Shown here: in pieces, positions 50,280 through 62,564 of the stretch
Layout: every line of letters starts with the position of its first letter
Position numbering within the stretch: position 1 is the first letter of the stretch
Source: Hevea brasiliensis
Lineage: Eukaryota; Streptophyta; Magnoliopsida; Malpighiales; Euphorbiaceae
Direction of reading: 5' to 3'
Assembly: GCF_030052815.1 (NCBI RefSeq)
Contig: NC_079500.1
Location: 1,674,001-1,738,000 of the forward strand
DNA: 64,000 nt
Notes under the pieces: generated by a model
Told to the model about the DNA's origin: nothing
Seen by the model: the letters and a program-made list of their open reading frames with translations, nothing else
Databases searched by the model: none
Program-made: the position numbers and the translations under genes

Positions 50280-53200
50280 TGTCACACCTTACCCCTCTGT
50301 AAGGCATCACATGATCCCGTAGAATACCTAATGAACTACCGCATTTCACCTACCGATAACTCATTAAGTACCCTACAAGGGATTTTAAAACAATTTTCCT
50401 ATTTTTGATAAGTGGTGAGCATTTCTAATAAGTGTTTAAAACATTTAATTGAAATTAAAACTAATTAATATTTTTGGCCATTTTAGTTTTCCGCAAATCT
50501 TATAAAAATTTTGACAGAGTTTCCTCTGTATTTTGAGAAAACCGTTCTTCAAATACCTGAAATAAAAGCACTTCCAATAATTATCTAACCACTGCTTCAA
50601 ATTCATACTCAATCTCAACCAATTTCTCAAAATTCACAAGTTCAAAAATTCTCAAAATACTGTCCATCAATATCATTTATTCATATTCCATTCAAGATAA
50701 ACAATTTATATATTCATCATACTAAAATTCACATTCAAAAAGTCCAAATTAAAATTTATTACAACTTTTATACAAACTTTGTACAAACTGCTCAAGACCC
50801 ATGTACATGTCCATACATTTATGTGCAATATATACATCAAAAGAAATATTTCTGATTAGGGTATAAATTATACCCGAAAACTTTAGGCTGGTAGCTTCTC
50901 ACACCTCAGCAGCTCAGTCTGCTGCTCCTCTAGTCTCTGTATCTGCGACAGCAATAAAAGCTATCGCTGAGTACTAGGACTCAGTGGTGCACAATATACT
51001 AAAATAATCTTTATGCAAAACTTAAAGCACATTCATTCAAAAATTTGGCTAAACATGAAAATTAAATACAATCATGCATTTTAAGGTTTTACATGTAAAC
51101 CAAGTTCGTTTCAAAGTATCAAAACACATTTCATAAAACCCACAGTTAAATCATGCCATTCGAAACAAATAGAATCTCAATAGCCAGAGGCTAAAGAGAA
51201 ATCATATCATAAGGCTAGCTAGCTCAAATATATGGATATCCATTCACATCCTCTTCTACTGGCACACCTCAACACTTCTCTAGAGAAGGAATCAAAATTC
51301 GAAACTAATTACCCCCACTAGTCGTGCTAGTGAGGTGTTCAAATATATGGTCATGATACTGTAGTTTCAAAACTTATCTTAACAATTTGCTAAACATTGT
51401 CATTTCAAATATACACAATAAATTTCACAATTTGAATCAAAACATCATAAGTAAGGTCACAATACTTTCAACAATTCAAAGCAACAATAAAATGCATATT
51501 TCATTCATTTAATCAATGAATTTTTTTAAAGCATAGTAATATTGTGCACGAACCTCAAACGAGTCGTCCTTTAGCCTCGACTCGGTTCCTCGGGTTCCTT
51601 CCCGATATTCTTTTCAACTGAAACACACAATTTTACAATGTTTCAGTACTAGAACTTAAAATAAATTCAAAATAAACTTAGCTTCACATTTACCTAACTC
51701 TAACGTGTTAAATTCGACGTTCTCGAAATTGTGTTTCGGGTTACTATGCACTGCACTATTCAAGTCAAATTATTGACTTTCTAAGGCTTAATAGGTATGG
51801 GAACTCCAACTTCACCCACATACCACATTTTGGTCACCAAACTTGTTGGTTTTGGTCATTTGTTTAAAGCTTAGGTCATTTTGGCAAAATTGCCAATTTT
51901 CGGTTTTGGTTTTCCGAAGTTGCACTATTCCATTGGTCGATCTACTGTTGGAATTTGATAAAACTTCCTTCATAGAAAATGTTCCTTATTGTCTTAAGTG
52001 TATTCTCATTTTTGGATCACCTCAATCGGAGTTTTGTAGCTCAAGTTATGGCCAAAATAAGTTTCTTGTTCACGTGCCTTTATTCATACTGCAATTTAGG
52101 TGCTGGCAGATTTTTGGTCCAACTTTGGTCAATTGTTTGATCAAGTTAAGTTCATAATTTGGTCTCACTTTCTTCATATGAAATGTTTTACTATGTCTTA
52201 GGTTTCCATCGGTTCAAGAATCGCCTAAATCCGAGTTTTCTAGAGAGAGTTATTGTCATCCAAACATTGCTGCCCCACTGAAAATCTGCAGAGTTGCAGG
52301 TACAGTAATTTAATTTTGCTCAATGATTTTGAAAGGGTTAATGGCATAATCTGGGGTGATGTTCTTCATGAAAGTTTTAGATCTATATGCCCTCTAACCC
52401 CTGGCCAAATTTCAGGTCAATTTGACCTGTCTAACTCGAGTTATGACCAAATGAACAGTTACTGTTCATTTGGTCAGTTTAGTGCAGTGGCAGCCTGCAA
52501 TCAACTCACTTTGGTCAATTGTTTCACCAAGTTTTGGTCAGTTTTTGGCCATGGTTCCTTAATGAAAATTGTGCTCTTTTATGTCTATTTTCATCCCCAA
52601 TTGGTGGCATATCCATTAGGCTTGTAAAATTTGAGTTTTGGTCCTTCAAAGTAGGTTTGGTCATGCTGCCAGCAGCATGACCATTGACCTACGAATTTAG
52701 CTAAATTTTCCACCATTCCCATACAATTTATTTGGTCCTAATTGATCATTATTTCATGTCACAATAGGTTAAACATGCCATTTATGCATTTCTCCAAATT
52801 TTGGTCCATAAACCCTAGCATTGAAACCTTAATCTCACTAACTCTTGCATTTAACTACTTCTAATAATTTTAATGTTAATCATTTCACTAAGTAAAGCTT
52901 CTAAACTCACTCAATTGCATCATATTCATGCAAACCACACTCCTCTCAAGCTGCCCAAAATTTCAATTTAATTCTTTCCCCATATTTGTTTCATTTAAAT
53001 CAAGTTATTAGCTCACTTAATTACCTAAACATGCATTTGAATGGAAAAGTAACAATTTAACATACTAACCTTTTGTTAAAGCTTCAAAACCCTATCTTTT
53101 GTTCTTCTTTCTTTCTTTCTTTCTTGCTCAAACTTCCTTTCAAGTGAAATCAACAAGGTTTAAGGTTGGTAAATAAAATTTCTAGGTTGGGATTTAGGGT

Positions 53201-53962
53201 TCTTCAAGCTCAAAATGAGCTTTAATGGTGATTTAAGGTGAGAGAGATTTGGGAAAGGGAAGGGAGGCGGCAAATGAAGAAGAAGAAGAAGTGATTTTGT
53301 TTTTCTTTCCTTTTACACGTTTTTGCTTATGAAAGACCACTAAATCCAAATTAATTAATTCAATTTATTAATTTAGTTATGACATCATGCATGATGTCAT
53401 AACTTTTGACTTTTCCAACCTCTTTCCTTTTTTTTTCTATTTATTTATTTTTTTTCTATTATTTCTTTAATTTAATTCTCGATTCTGAAATTTTCTTTTC
53501 TCCGATTTTATTTGACAGTTAGGTCAGGAGTCAGCTCTCGGGGTCAATTGACCAAATTGCCCCTCGCCGGTTCATCCCGGTTTGCAAATAATCCAATATT
53601 TCTTCCGCTCCACGACCTAATTATTTGGTAGCTTAACAGTTCTTTTTCGTGGTTTTCTCTTTTCCACTGTGTTCATGAGGGTCCTAAGGACCGCAGCGTC
53701 ACTTTTTACGGTTCGAAATTTGAGTTTAAAATGACTTCGCAGTCGTTCCCGAGGAGGTCACTCATCGCTATGACTCTCGGCTCGTTTAACCTCTTATGTT
53801 CTGTTTTTCTTATTTATAGTTAACTAATTAAACATTACTAATTATTTGTGTTTATGGCTTCTCAAATTGTCTTAAGTATGGCTCTAATCCCAATAATTGT
53901 CCGGACTGACACCGGTCACCGGAACAGTGAAATATACCAGGCTATGCAACCGGGGATTTACA
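50280..53962 (-). mobile_element. 5' LTR of the chromovirus
   Basis: This 3683-bp LTR starts TGTCACACCT and ends GGGGATTTACA. It includes a 31-bp near-perfect palindrome at 52445-52475 whose arms (GACCAAATGAACA) also occur in the different LTR family at 24728-28650. It contains no gene. Repeated ATTTTGGTC/GGTCATTTG phrases suggest old internal duplications. Confidence 0.87.
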
Positions 53963-54400
53963 AAATAGCATAAGCCTTTTTGTCCTTTCTTTGACCAAGA
54001 ATAGCTCCAATTGCATAGTTGCTAGCATCACACATAATTTCAAAAGGTAGGCTCCAATCAGGTGGTTGCATGATTGGTGCAGTGATAAGAGCTTGCTTCA
54101 ACCTACAAAAGGCATCCAAACACTCTTGGTCAAATACAAATGGTATGTCATGACTCAACAAATTAGATAAAGGTTTGGCTATTTTAGAAAAATCCTTGAT
54201 AAAGCGTCTGTAGAACCCAGCATGTCCTAGAAAACTTCGAATTCCTTTGACATTGGTAGGAGGAGCCATCTTCTCTATCACTTCAACTTTGGCTTTATCA
54301 ACCTCTATTCCCCTGTTAGACACCAAATGTCCAAGCACTATCCCTTCCTGAACCATAAAATGACACTTTTCCCAGTTTAACACAAGGTCAAGATTCGCAC
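53963..54400 (-). pseudogene. Athila RNase H/RT thumb, cut by the chromovirus
   Basis: The frame 54383-53958 carries GIVLGHLVSNRGIEVDKAKV, KSFLGHAGFYRRFIKDFSKI-like residues and FEIMCDASNYAIGAILGQRK (first RNase H Asp). It runs straight into the chromovirus LTR. The continuation is deleted (see 44899). Confidence 0.85.
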
Positions 54401-56265
54401 ATCATTTGCAAAACTTTAGAAAGGTTAGCCAAGCATATGTCAAATGAAGATCCATAAACAGAAAAGTCATCCATAAAAACCTCCATTATATCTTCAATGA
54501 AATCTGAGAAGATTGCCATCATGCACCTTTAAAAAGTGGCTGGTGCATTACACAACCCAAATGGCATCCTCCTATAAGCAAAGGTTCCATATGGACAAGT
54601 AAAAGTGGTTTTCTCTTGATCATTTGGATGGATAGGGATTTGAAAAAAACCTGAATATCCATCTAAATAGCAAAAATAAGAATGCCTAGCCAATCTTTCT
54701 AACATTTGATCAATGAAGGGAAGTGGAAAATAATCTTTTCTAGTGGCAACATTTAGTTTTCTGTAATCTATGCACATTCGCCAACTAGTCAACATTGCAG
54801 TAGGAATTAATTCATTATTTTCATTTTTGACCACTGTCATTCCACCCTTTTTTGGGACAACATGTACTGGGCTCACCCAAGTACTGTCTGAGATAGGGTA
54901 TATGATCCCTGCATCAAGCAACTTCAAAATTTCCTTTTTAACAATTTCTTTCATATTTGGGTTCAACCTCCTCTGATGTTCAATAGATGGCTTACAGTTT
55001 TCTTCCAAACTGATTCTGTGCATGCAAAAGTGTGGGCTTATTCCCTTAATGTCATCTATGGTATACCCTAAAACTTTCCTAAATTGCCTCAACACTCTTA
55101 ACAACTTATCAGCCTCTAAGGTACTCAAGTTTGCATTTACAATTACTGGATAAGTGTTATTAGTGCCAAGAAATTCATACCTGAGCTGAGAAGGAAGTTG
55201 CTTAAGTTCTACCTTAGGTGCATCTTCTTCCTTGAATGATGGTTGCTTAGATTTTGCTTTTTCCTTTTGTGTAAGTTGAAAAACTGGAGCAGAAATGAAT
55301 GGTGGACTACCCTCTAAATGTTGAGCATATGCAGCCACATGAGGGTTGTCATAGTCTATGCCTCCTCCATGAACCAAACAATTTTCAAGTGGATCTTCTG
55401 GATATTTCTTTCTGAAGTGTTCTTCAACCAGTTCATCAATGATATCAATTCTCAAGCAAGTATCAGCTTCAGAATGATGCTTCTTCATAGTGTTATTAAT
55501 ATTGAAAACCAATTGCTCTTCACCAACTCTAAGAGTCAATTTTTCTCCCTTAACATCAATCAATGCTCCTGCTGTAGCTAGAAAGGGTCTTCCCAAGATA
55601 ATTGGAATATTAGAATCTTCCTCCATGTCCAAGATGACAAAGTCAACAGGTATATAGAACTTCCCAACCTTCAGAGGCACATTCTCCAAAATCCCTTCAG
55701 GATACTTAATTGATCTGTCAGCTAACTGAAGAGAAATGTGGGTTGGCTTAAGATCTCCCATATTGAGCTTCTCATAAATGGAAAGGGGCATAAGGCTAAC
55801 ACTAGCCCCTAAATCACATAAAGCTTTTGTAGAACATGATTCCCTAATGTGGCAGGGAATTGAAAAACTCCCTGGATCCTTGAGCTTTGGAGGAAGTTTC
55901 CTTTGGAGGATAGTACTACATTCTTCTGTCAAAGCTACAGTTTCATGGTCTTCAAGTTTCCTCTTGTTTGAGAGAATTTCTTTCAAGAATTTTGCATAAG
56001 AGGGCATTTGTGAAAGAGCATCAATAAAAGGCACATTTATGTAAAGCTTCTTCAAGACCTCTAAAAACTTTCCAAATTGCTTGTCAAGCTTGGCTTTGTG
56101 AAATCTTTGTGGAAAGGGAAGCTGTGGCTTGTAGGGCTCAGGAGGTATATACTTCTCTTCCTTCTCTTCAATTTTCTCTTTACATTTTTTCACTCTCATC
56201 AGTTTCTTTCTCATTTTCTCTCTTCTCACTATTTTCACTCTTCTCATTTTTTTCACTCTTCTCAT
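54401..56265 (-). pseudogene. Athila protease and reverse transcriptase, long open frame
   Basis: A 578-codon frame (56265-54529) holds the protease (ALCDLGASVSLMPLSIYEKL, IILGRPFLATAGALIDV) and RT (WVSPVHVVPKKGGMTVVKNE, WRMCIDYRKLNVATRK, FCYLDGYSGFFQIPIHPNDQ, YRRMPFGLCNAPATF). A stop at 54529 and a frameshift precede the FMDDFSVYG active site, which is present in the DNA near 54460-54490. This is the best preserved coding stretch of either Athila copy. Confidence 0.87.
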
Positions 56266-57828
56266 TATTTACAACTTTCCCACTTCTTAAAGTAATAGCT
56301 TGACATTGCTCTCTTGGGTTTTCTGGTTGACTTGGAAGTTTTCCAAAAGACTTGGTACTTGAGGAAGATGCTTGTTGTACAATCTGATTTTCCAGCATTC
56401 TGTTATGTGTCTACATCTGTTCTAGCCTTGCTTTCATCTCTCTCATCTCCTCATCATGCTTAGATTGGTTAGCAAGAATCTGTTGCAATAAAGCTTCAGT
56501 GGTGGAACTTTGTTCTTGCTGTTTTGGTGGAGGATTCATAGTTTTCTGCTGAAAATTAGGCAATGGTTGCCTATTTTGCTGATATGGAATTCCTTGTTGC
56601 TGTTGTGGTTGAAAATTCTGATTTGGAACTTGATTTTGCTGATTTCCCCATGAAAAGTTGGGATGATTCCTCCAAGTTGGATTATAAGTTTGAGAGTAAG
56701 GATTCCCCATTTGCTTGTTTCCATAATTACCAACATATGCTGCTTGTTCTCCATAGTCTACCCCACAGCTGGTAGTTCCCTCTGCATAAGCCACTTGTTG
56801 TGAACTTCCAGATGATGATGATGAACTAACCAATATACTCAAATCTTCCATCTTCTTAGCCAAAACATTTGTAAGTGCATCAAACTTTGCATTAATCATG
56901 TTGAATGGATCAAGATCATACATTCCAGCAGCTTGCCTTTTTTGAGTTGGAGCTGGTCCTCTTGGACTACTCCAAAGATGAGTATTCTTTGCAATTTTCT
57001 CCAGTAGCTCATAAGCTTCATCTTCATGCTTCATAATAAATTCTCCTCCTGTTTGAGCATCAATAATCCCTCTAATTGTAGGAGTAACATTTGTGTAAAA
57101 ATTCTGGTTTATCATCCATTTCGGAATGGCATGATGTGGGCATTGTCTCACTAATTCCTTCCATCTCATTCATGATTCATAAAGAGTTTCATCTTCTCTT
57201 GGTCTGAAAGCTGTCATTTGATTCCTCAATTCTTGAGTTTTTCCAGGTGGAAAATATTGTGCAAGAAATGCATCAGTGAATTGCTCCCAATTTGTGATGG
57301 AGTTGTGAGGTAAAGAATCAAGCCAATCCAATGCTCTATCTTTCAAAGAGAATGGGAATAGCTTCAATCTTGCTGCATCATCAGATACTCCAGGTTTTTT
57401 TGCATGTCACAAATCATAGCAAACTTTTTCAGATGTGTGTGTGGATTTTCAGAAGGATATCCCCCAAATTGAGAATTTTGAATCATTTGAAGAACTCCAA
57501 AATCCATCTTGTAGCTATTTGCATCAATTCTTGGTCTTACTATGCTCTCTCTCAAGTCATCAAAATGAGGAAAAGCATGATCCATCATACTTCCCCTAGG
57601 CACATTAGCATTTATAATCTCTTCACCTTGGGCTGCATTTTCATTGTTTCGATCATTTCCAGCAATACCACCAATTCTCATTCTTTCATCAGCCATGTCT
57701 GCTTCTAATTCAGTTTCTCTCAATGCTTCTTTTCTTCTTCTGGTTTCTTTCTTGTTGGCTTTATAAAATTTCTCAATTTCAGGATTAAACAATAAGGATG
57801 TGTCACTTGTGCTTCTAGCTCTTCTCAT
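56180..57828 (-). pseudogene. Athila gag, broken
   Basis: Gag starts at ATG 57828. A one-base loss near 57394 (relative to copy 1) shifts the frame after CDMQK. The next frame (57367-57170) stops at TGA where copy 1 has TGG (Trp of YESWMRWKEL). 57169-56411 continues through FYTNVTPTIRGIIDAQTGGE and a Gln/Asn-rich tail. A further stop near 56408 and a frameshift near 56190 separate it from the protease frame. Confidence 0.85.
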
Positions 57829-57938
57829 AAAAGATTAAAAATACCTGAAAAAGAACAAACAAACACAACATGAAAAGATAACAAAGATAAAACTATAAAC
57901 AACTAAAATAATCAAGAATTCAATCTTAAACAAACAAC

Positions 57939-57956
57939 TCCCCGGCAACGGCGCCA
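57939..57956 (-). other. Primer-binding site, tRNA-Asp type (right unit)
   Basis: Same tRNA-Asp 3' end as at 9208-9225 and 36589-36606, seven bases from the right LTR. Confidence 0.92.
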
Positions 57957-57962
57957 AAAACT

Positions 57963-59563
57963 TGATGTGTCCCTACCGCAAGTGCACGGATAAGTATAAA
58001 TGTCTGAAAGATATCGTTCCCACGAGGATTTGTGTTAATGATTGAATTTTTGATATAAAAAGTTGACTAAATTGAGCTATTTTTGAAATTAAAGTAATGA
58101 ATTGATGAGTAATGGAGTATGAAATCTATATGTGCAAAATTAATAATCTATTCAACAATGTACTAATTAAACTAAAATTGCATCAATTTGAAATAAGCAA
58201 GTTGAAATATGGCGAAATTTAAAATGGCATGCAATTAAATTTGATTAAAAATTAATAATTTCATATTCGAGCTATTTTGGGATTTTTAAATTGGTTATCC
58301 AATCTTATGAAACTTACGGGTTTTAAGGAGATTAATTCTTAAATCCTTTGAATACCCTTTCGAGTGAGACAAAGAGTGCCTTAATCAAACTAATCCTACT
58401 TTAGAGTTAGAATTAATTAAGACCCATTAAGTTCTTTAATTAATCTGTGAATCCTCTTAATCCTTAGTCTATTTCTAGATCTAAGTTAATTAAGTCCAAT
58501 TCCTTGATTATCTATCACAAGGCCTTCTCCTTTCGGTGCCCTAACCATGGATTAAAAACATCACTTAATGGGATCCTACACTAAGCATGTCATTAAGCAC
58601 ACAAGAAATAAATAAAACTCATTAAGACCACAAAATATGGATTACCCAATCAAAATCCACAAAATATCTCAAATATTACAACCCTTACTCCAGAATCAAA
58701 GGTAAACTACTCACTACCCATAATGCTTACAAGATATATTGAGTTTAAATGGTAATAAAGCTTTAATCTAAGCTAAGAAACAAGAAACTAAACACTAGAA
58801 ATGTAGGAAAAATGTAAGGAAAGAAAGAAATCTGCAAATCTTGGTTGAAAATGGTGTGGAAGGTGAAAGTGACTCTTCAGCTGCTGCCTACACCTCCTTC
58901 TTTTCTTTTCTACTCCTTTTCTTCTCTTTGTCCCCACTTCTAAAATGGGAAATGGGACTATTTATAGCATTTTCTAACATGGAGCCCTAAAATGGTGTGT
59001 TTGAGGAGGGATTTTCTGAGGGAATCTTCTGCCAGCTCATTAATGAACTCTTTATGGGACTGCATAAGTGGACAGCATAAGTCATGCAGTCCCTTATGCA
59101 GTTTTCGGCTGGTTTCTGGTTCACTTATGCGAAACTGCATGACTTGGTGCATAGGTTATGCACAATTCCGTGAGAGTGCATAAGGGAGGCGTGAATGTGC
59201 ATAAGCTATGCAGTCTCCTTATGCACATTTCGGCAGGTATTGGAACAGTGATTTTTCTCCTTATGCAGATCCGCATAGCTTATGCGGCAAGTTATGCACA
59301 ATTTGGTCAATGCATATTTTAGCTTGAAAACTTGTTTTTGACATCTTTGGCTGTAGAAGTCATTCCTCAATGGCAAAATTTCTCTTTAGTCCTTCACAAA
59401 CACCATTTTTCCTACAAAACAAAGTAAAAATTACAAATTAATGCAAAATTGACAACTATGAAAAACTAACTAAATAACTAATGAAATTAGCTAAAAATGA
59501 CTAATAATAAAATAAAATGGCTATGAAATTAGACCTAAATGACTATGCAAAATGTATGCATCA
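57963..59563 (-). mobile_element. 5' LTR of Athila copy 2
   Basis: This 1601-bp LTR runs TGATGTG to TGCATCA and is nearly identical to the middle LTR over most of its length, with palindromic repeats at about 59050-59310. Confidence 0.9.
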
Positions 59564-59779
59564 TCTATAGAGAGTAGAAGGATTCAATTTACATATGACT
59601 TAATAGAAAAAAAGAAAAATAATGACTAAACGTTACACTGAAACTGTCTAAGTCAACGCCTAACTGAAAAATTGGTTATTGGAGACTAGAGAGATTTTAT
59701 TGTGCAAAATTTGAAAATTGAGAGAATTTTATGTTACATTTTTAAATTTAATGACTATAATGTTACGACTATATAAGTT
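59564..59779. other. Short intergenic stretch between Athila LTR and BAHD fragment
   Basis: No gene or element is seen. It starts with TCTAT, the expected right target-site copy of Athila copy 2. Confidence 0.5.
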
Positions 59780-60256
59780 TAAGAACAAAAATCGTAACTC
59801 TCACTGCAAGTAAAGGAATCAGGTAATGCATGCTCTGAGACTACTAGTAGCCAACTCAGGCACAAGAAAGTAAAACTCATGTACTTCTCTTGCATGATTA
59901 CTGGTTAAGTGCCCGAAATCACCACTAGACTCTGCAACAGAAAATGAAACACAATCCCCTGCATTGTAAACAATCTTGGGCTTATTGGAGTCATTAGGGG
60001 AAAGAACAAGATTTCCAAGAAAAGTGAAGAAATGCTTGAGAGCTAGGGAGAGAGAGTGCTTGACGTTGGGAAGTGTGGAGCAAAGAAAGTGAGAGGTAGA
60101 GTGAAGATATTCATAGAAGAAGAGAGGCTGGCTTGAAGAGAAGAAAAGCCAAGTTATGTCCAAGAAAGTTAGAGGAAGAGTAGTTGGTGGAGCTGAATTG
60201 CGTAGGGGAGAGACTTTGCAGTGCTCTTGAACTTTGAGAATGGAGGATTTTGCCAT
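59780..60256 (-). pseudogene. BAHD acyltransferase (malonyltransferase-like), N-terminal fragment
   Basis: BAHD enzymes transfer acyl groups from CoA thioesters to plant metabolites in the cytosol. ATG 60256 opens a frame with LKVQEHCKVSPLRNSAPPTT, LPLTFLDITWLFFSSSQPLF, FLGNLVLSPNDSNKPKIVYN and SVAESSGDFGHLTSNHAREV, typical of the phenolic-glucoside/anthocyanin malonyltransferase group. The frame stops at 59819. A shifted frame then gives LLAVRVTIF, where family members have a similar LAVQVT segment, so at least one indel is present. Homology ends near 59780, about one third of the usual 450 residues. The HXXXD and DFGWG catalytic motifs are absent. The rest is neither between here and the Athila LTR (59563) nor recognisable left of 36169. 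Confidence 0.75.
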
Positions 60257-60363
60257 GAAAGAGATCGGGAGAGGTGGATTGTGTCTAGCCTAGAGAAAGG
60301 ATTTCATGTAAGGTAAGTTCATATAAAATTTGATGTAGGTAATGAGTTCATGTACTACAGGTC

Positions 60364-60388
60364 ATATATATATATATATATATATATG
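60364..60388. repeat. (AT)n microsatellite
   Basis: Twelve AT units lie about 110 bp upstream of the BAHD start. Confidence 0.9.
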
Positions 60389-60506
60389 TCTGCCCTTTAA
60401 AGGCATTGAAAATGAGGGCAGGACTTTAAAATATTTTCAACTTGGCTTGTACATATATACTGGCAGAAAGAATAATTATTTGGTATTATTATTTGAACCA
60501 GCATAA

Positions 60507-60527
60507 TACCCATGCTATGCATGGGTA
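60507..60527. repeat. Perfect hairpin palindrome
   Basis: Arms TACCCATGC and GCATGGGTA are separated by TAT. It marks the sharp left border of a 2-kb very AT-rich tract. Confidence 0.8.
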
Positions 60528-61921
60528 ATTTATAATTTTTATTTTTTAATTTAATTTTTAATTATATTTTAAATAAAATAAATTATTACTATTAAACTAA
60601 TTTTAAATTAAAAATTATCTTTTATTTAATTTAATTTAAATAAACTTTTACTTATCATAATAATAAAATTTTAATTAATTTATGTTATAATTAATTAAAA
60701 TACCTATTTAATTCTTTTTATACATTTATTAAGAGTAATTTTCATGATTATTTTAAAGTACTTTATTTAAAAAATAATTTAAATTTCATAAAATTTTTAT
60801 ATTTTATCTCATAATTTATGTAAATCGATATTTATTTTTTATAAATTATAGAAAATGCATTAAATTAATGAGAAAATAATATTATTTTAAAAATATGTAA
60901 ATATAATATTTTTTTATTACTATAATAAAAAAATTATCAAATTGCTAATGATGAATTGAATTATTTAATTTTAGTAATAATAAAAATATATAATATTATT
61001 ATTAATTAAAAATAACATTATATTATATTATTTATAAAATTACTACATCTAAATGTAATTTTTTTTTATTAATCTCAATTTTTTTATAAAATAATTATTT
61101 AAAAAAAATAGTGATCACTTTACATAAATTTGTAATATAAAATAAATACATTTCATAAAAGTTTTAATTTTAAAATGTCATAATTTTTTATTATTAAAAT
61201 AAATATTATAAATATAAACTATTTTTCAAAAGGCAGATTTCATGATTATAATATTATAACTTTAATTGTTCTTAATCATCTTTATTTGTAGCTAAATTTT
61301 CAATGTTATTATTTTTGTAATTTATCTTTAAAATTCTACTTTTATATAAAAATATAATTAAGAGATAATTTATGCACTAAGATATAGATATTTAATTAAA
61401 ATTTAAAAATAATTTTGATGAAAATTAATTATAATAAAATATAGATAATCAAACTATTAATTATAATTTTATTCGATAAATAATTATAATGAAATAAGAT
61501 ATTCAAAGTTTAAGAAATATTAAATAAGAAAATTTAAAAAATTAATAATTAAATAAATATTAATTAGATATATTTAAATAAATAAATTTTGACAATGATA
61601 ACTAATTACTTTGAAAGAAATAATAAAATATAAAAAATATTTGAGTACATTTAGATTAAATAAAAATACTTAGTAAAAGAATAGTGCTTGATGTGTATTA
61701 AAAATCTCATATGATACTATATATTGACTAATAAATAAAAATCATTTAAATAAAAAATAATTTATAACTAAATATTATTGAATTAAAAAATAGTAACAAA
61801 AACATTTAAATTTAATTTTTTAAAAGTAAAATGTTTCTTATTTACTTGGTCATTTTAATTAAATGGCCATAAGTTGACTATAATGATGATGATGATAATT
61901 ATGATGATGATGATGATGATG

Positions 61922-61961
<40 letters not shown>

Positions 61962-62564
61962 GCATTAATTAATTTTATAAAAACAAAATAAAAAGAATAT
62001 TAAATTATTAAAACAAAAAATAATATAGACTAATTATAAATAGGTTAAATCTCTATATTTTATTTTTATAATTTTTATATAGAGTACATTTTTGTCTTTC
62101 AAATTTTTTAACAAAGATTTTATAATAAAAAAATATAACAATGCAATAAAAATATTTGTTAAAGATATAAAATAATTTAAGATTGAATTATATGATAGTT
62201 GATTATTATATCATAAATTAATGATTACTTTATTTTAACTAATAGCCATCAATGATCTATCATCATCATCGTCATCATGGAGGGTAACATTTGATAAATA
62301 ATGTTTTGGCAAAAATGAATTTATAAAAAAATAATATAAATAATTTTTAAATATTATATTTAATGATAAAATATCTTAATTTTTAAAATCAAAATAAAAA
62401 TAATAATAATTTAAATCATAAATATTAAAATAATAATAAGAGAAATAAAAAAAATAATAATTAATATTTATAAAATAATATAAATAATTTGTAAATATTA
62501 CATTTAATTACTAAATGTTTTAATTTTTAAAAAATAATAATTTGAATATAAATGCTAAGATAAT
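60528..62564. other. Very AT-rich tract
   Basis: About 2 kb is almost entirely A and T, without coding potential. It includes (GAT)n/(AAT)n at 61882-61961 and a CATCATCGTCATCATGG cluster near 62262. It could be a decayed non-autonomous transposon or a matrix-attachment-like region; neither is shown. Confidence 0.5.
61882..61961. repeat. Trinucleotide microsatellite (GAT)n(AAT)n
   Basis: Interrupted GAT units are followed by about 13 AAT units. Confidence 0.93.

Larger units (their letters stand above)
44926..53962 (-). mobile_element. Tekay/Del-type chromovirus nested in Athila, 3' LTR truncated
   Basis: A minus-strand gypsy element: 5' LTR 50280-53962 (3683 bp), primer site 50260-50271, gag, zinc knuckle, protease, RT, RNase H, integrase with chromodomain, polypurine tract, and only about 529 bp of the 3' LTR. 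It was inserted into the RNase H region of Athila copy 2. The lost part of the 3' LTR (about 3.15 kb) and about 0.87 kb of Athila pol (copy 1 positions about 4390-5248) vanished in one deletion. All coding regions are decayed. Confidence 0.88.
36169..59563 (-). mobile_element. Athila copy 2: array of three LTR/internal pieces
   Basis: From right to left on the minus strand: LTR (57963-59563), primer site, gag, pol, repeat spacer, third ORF, polypurine tract, LTR (36614-38243), a second primer site, and a gag stump cut off at about 36169. The middle LTR is therefore the 3' LTR of the right unit and also the 5' LTR of the truncated left unit. Such shared-LTR arrays are normally produced by unequal recombination. 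The unit contains a nested TRIM-like LTR and a nested chromovirus. TCTAT follows the right LTR; the partner duplication is lost with the left end. Confidence 0.88.
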
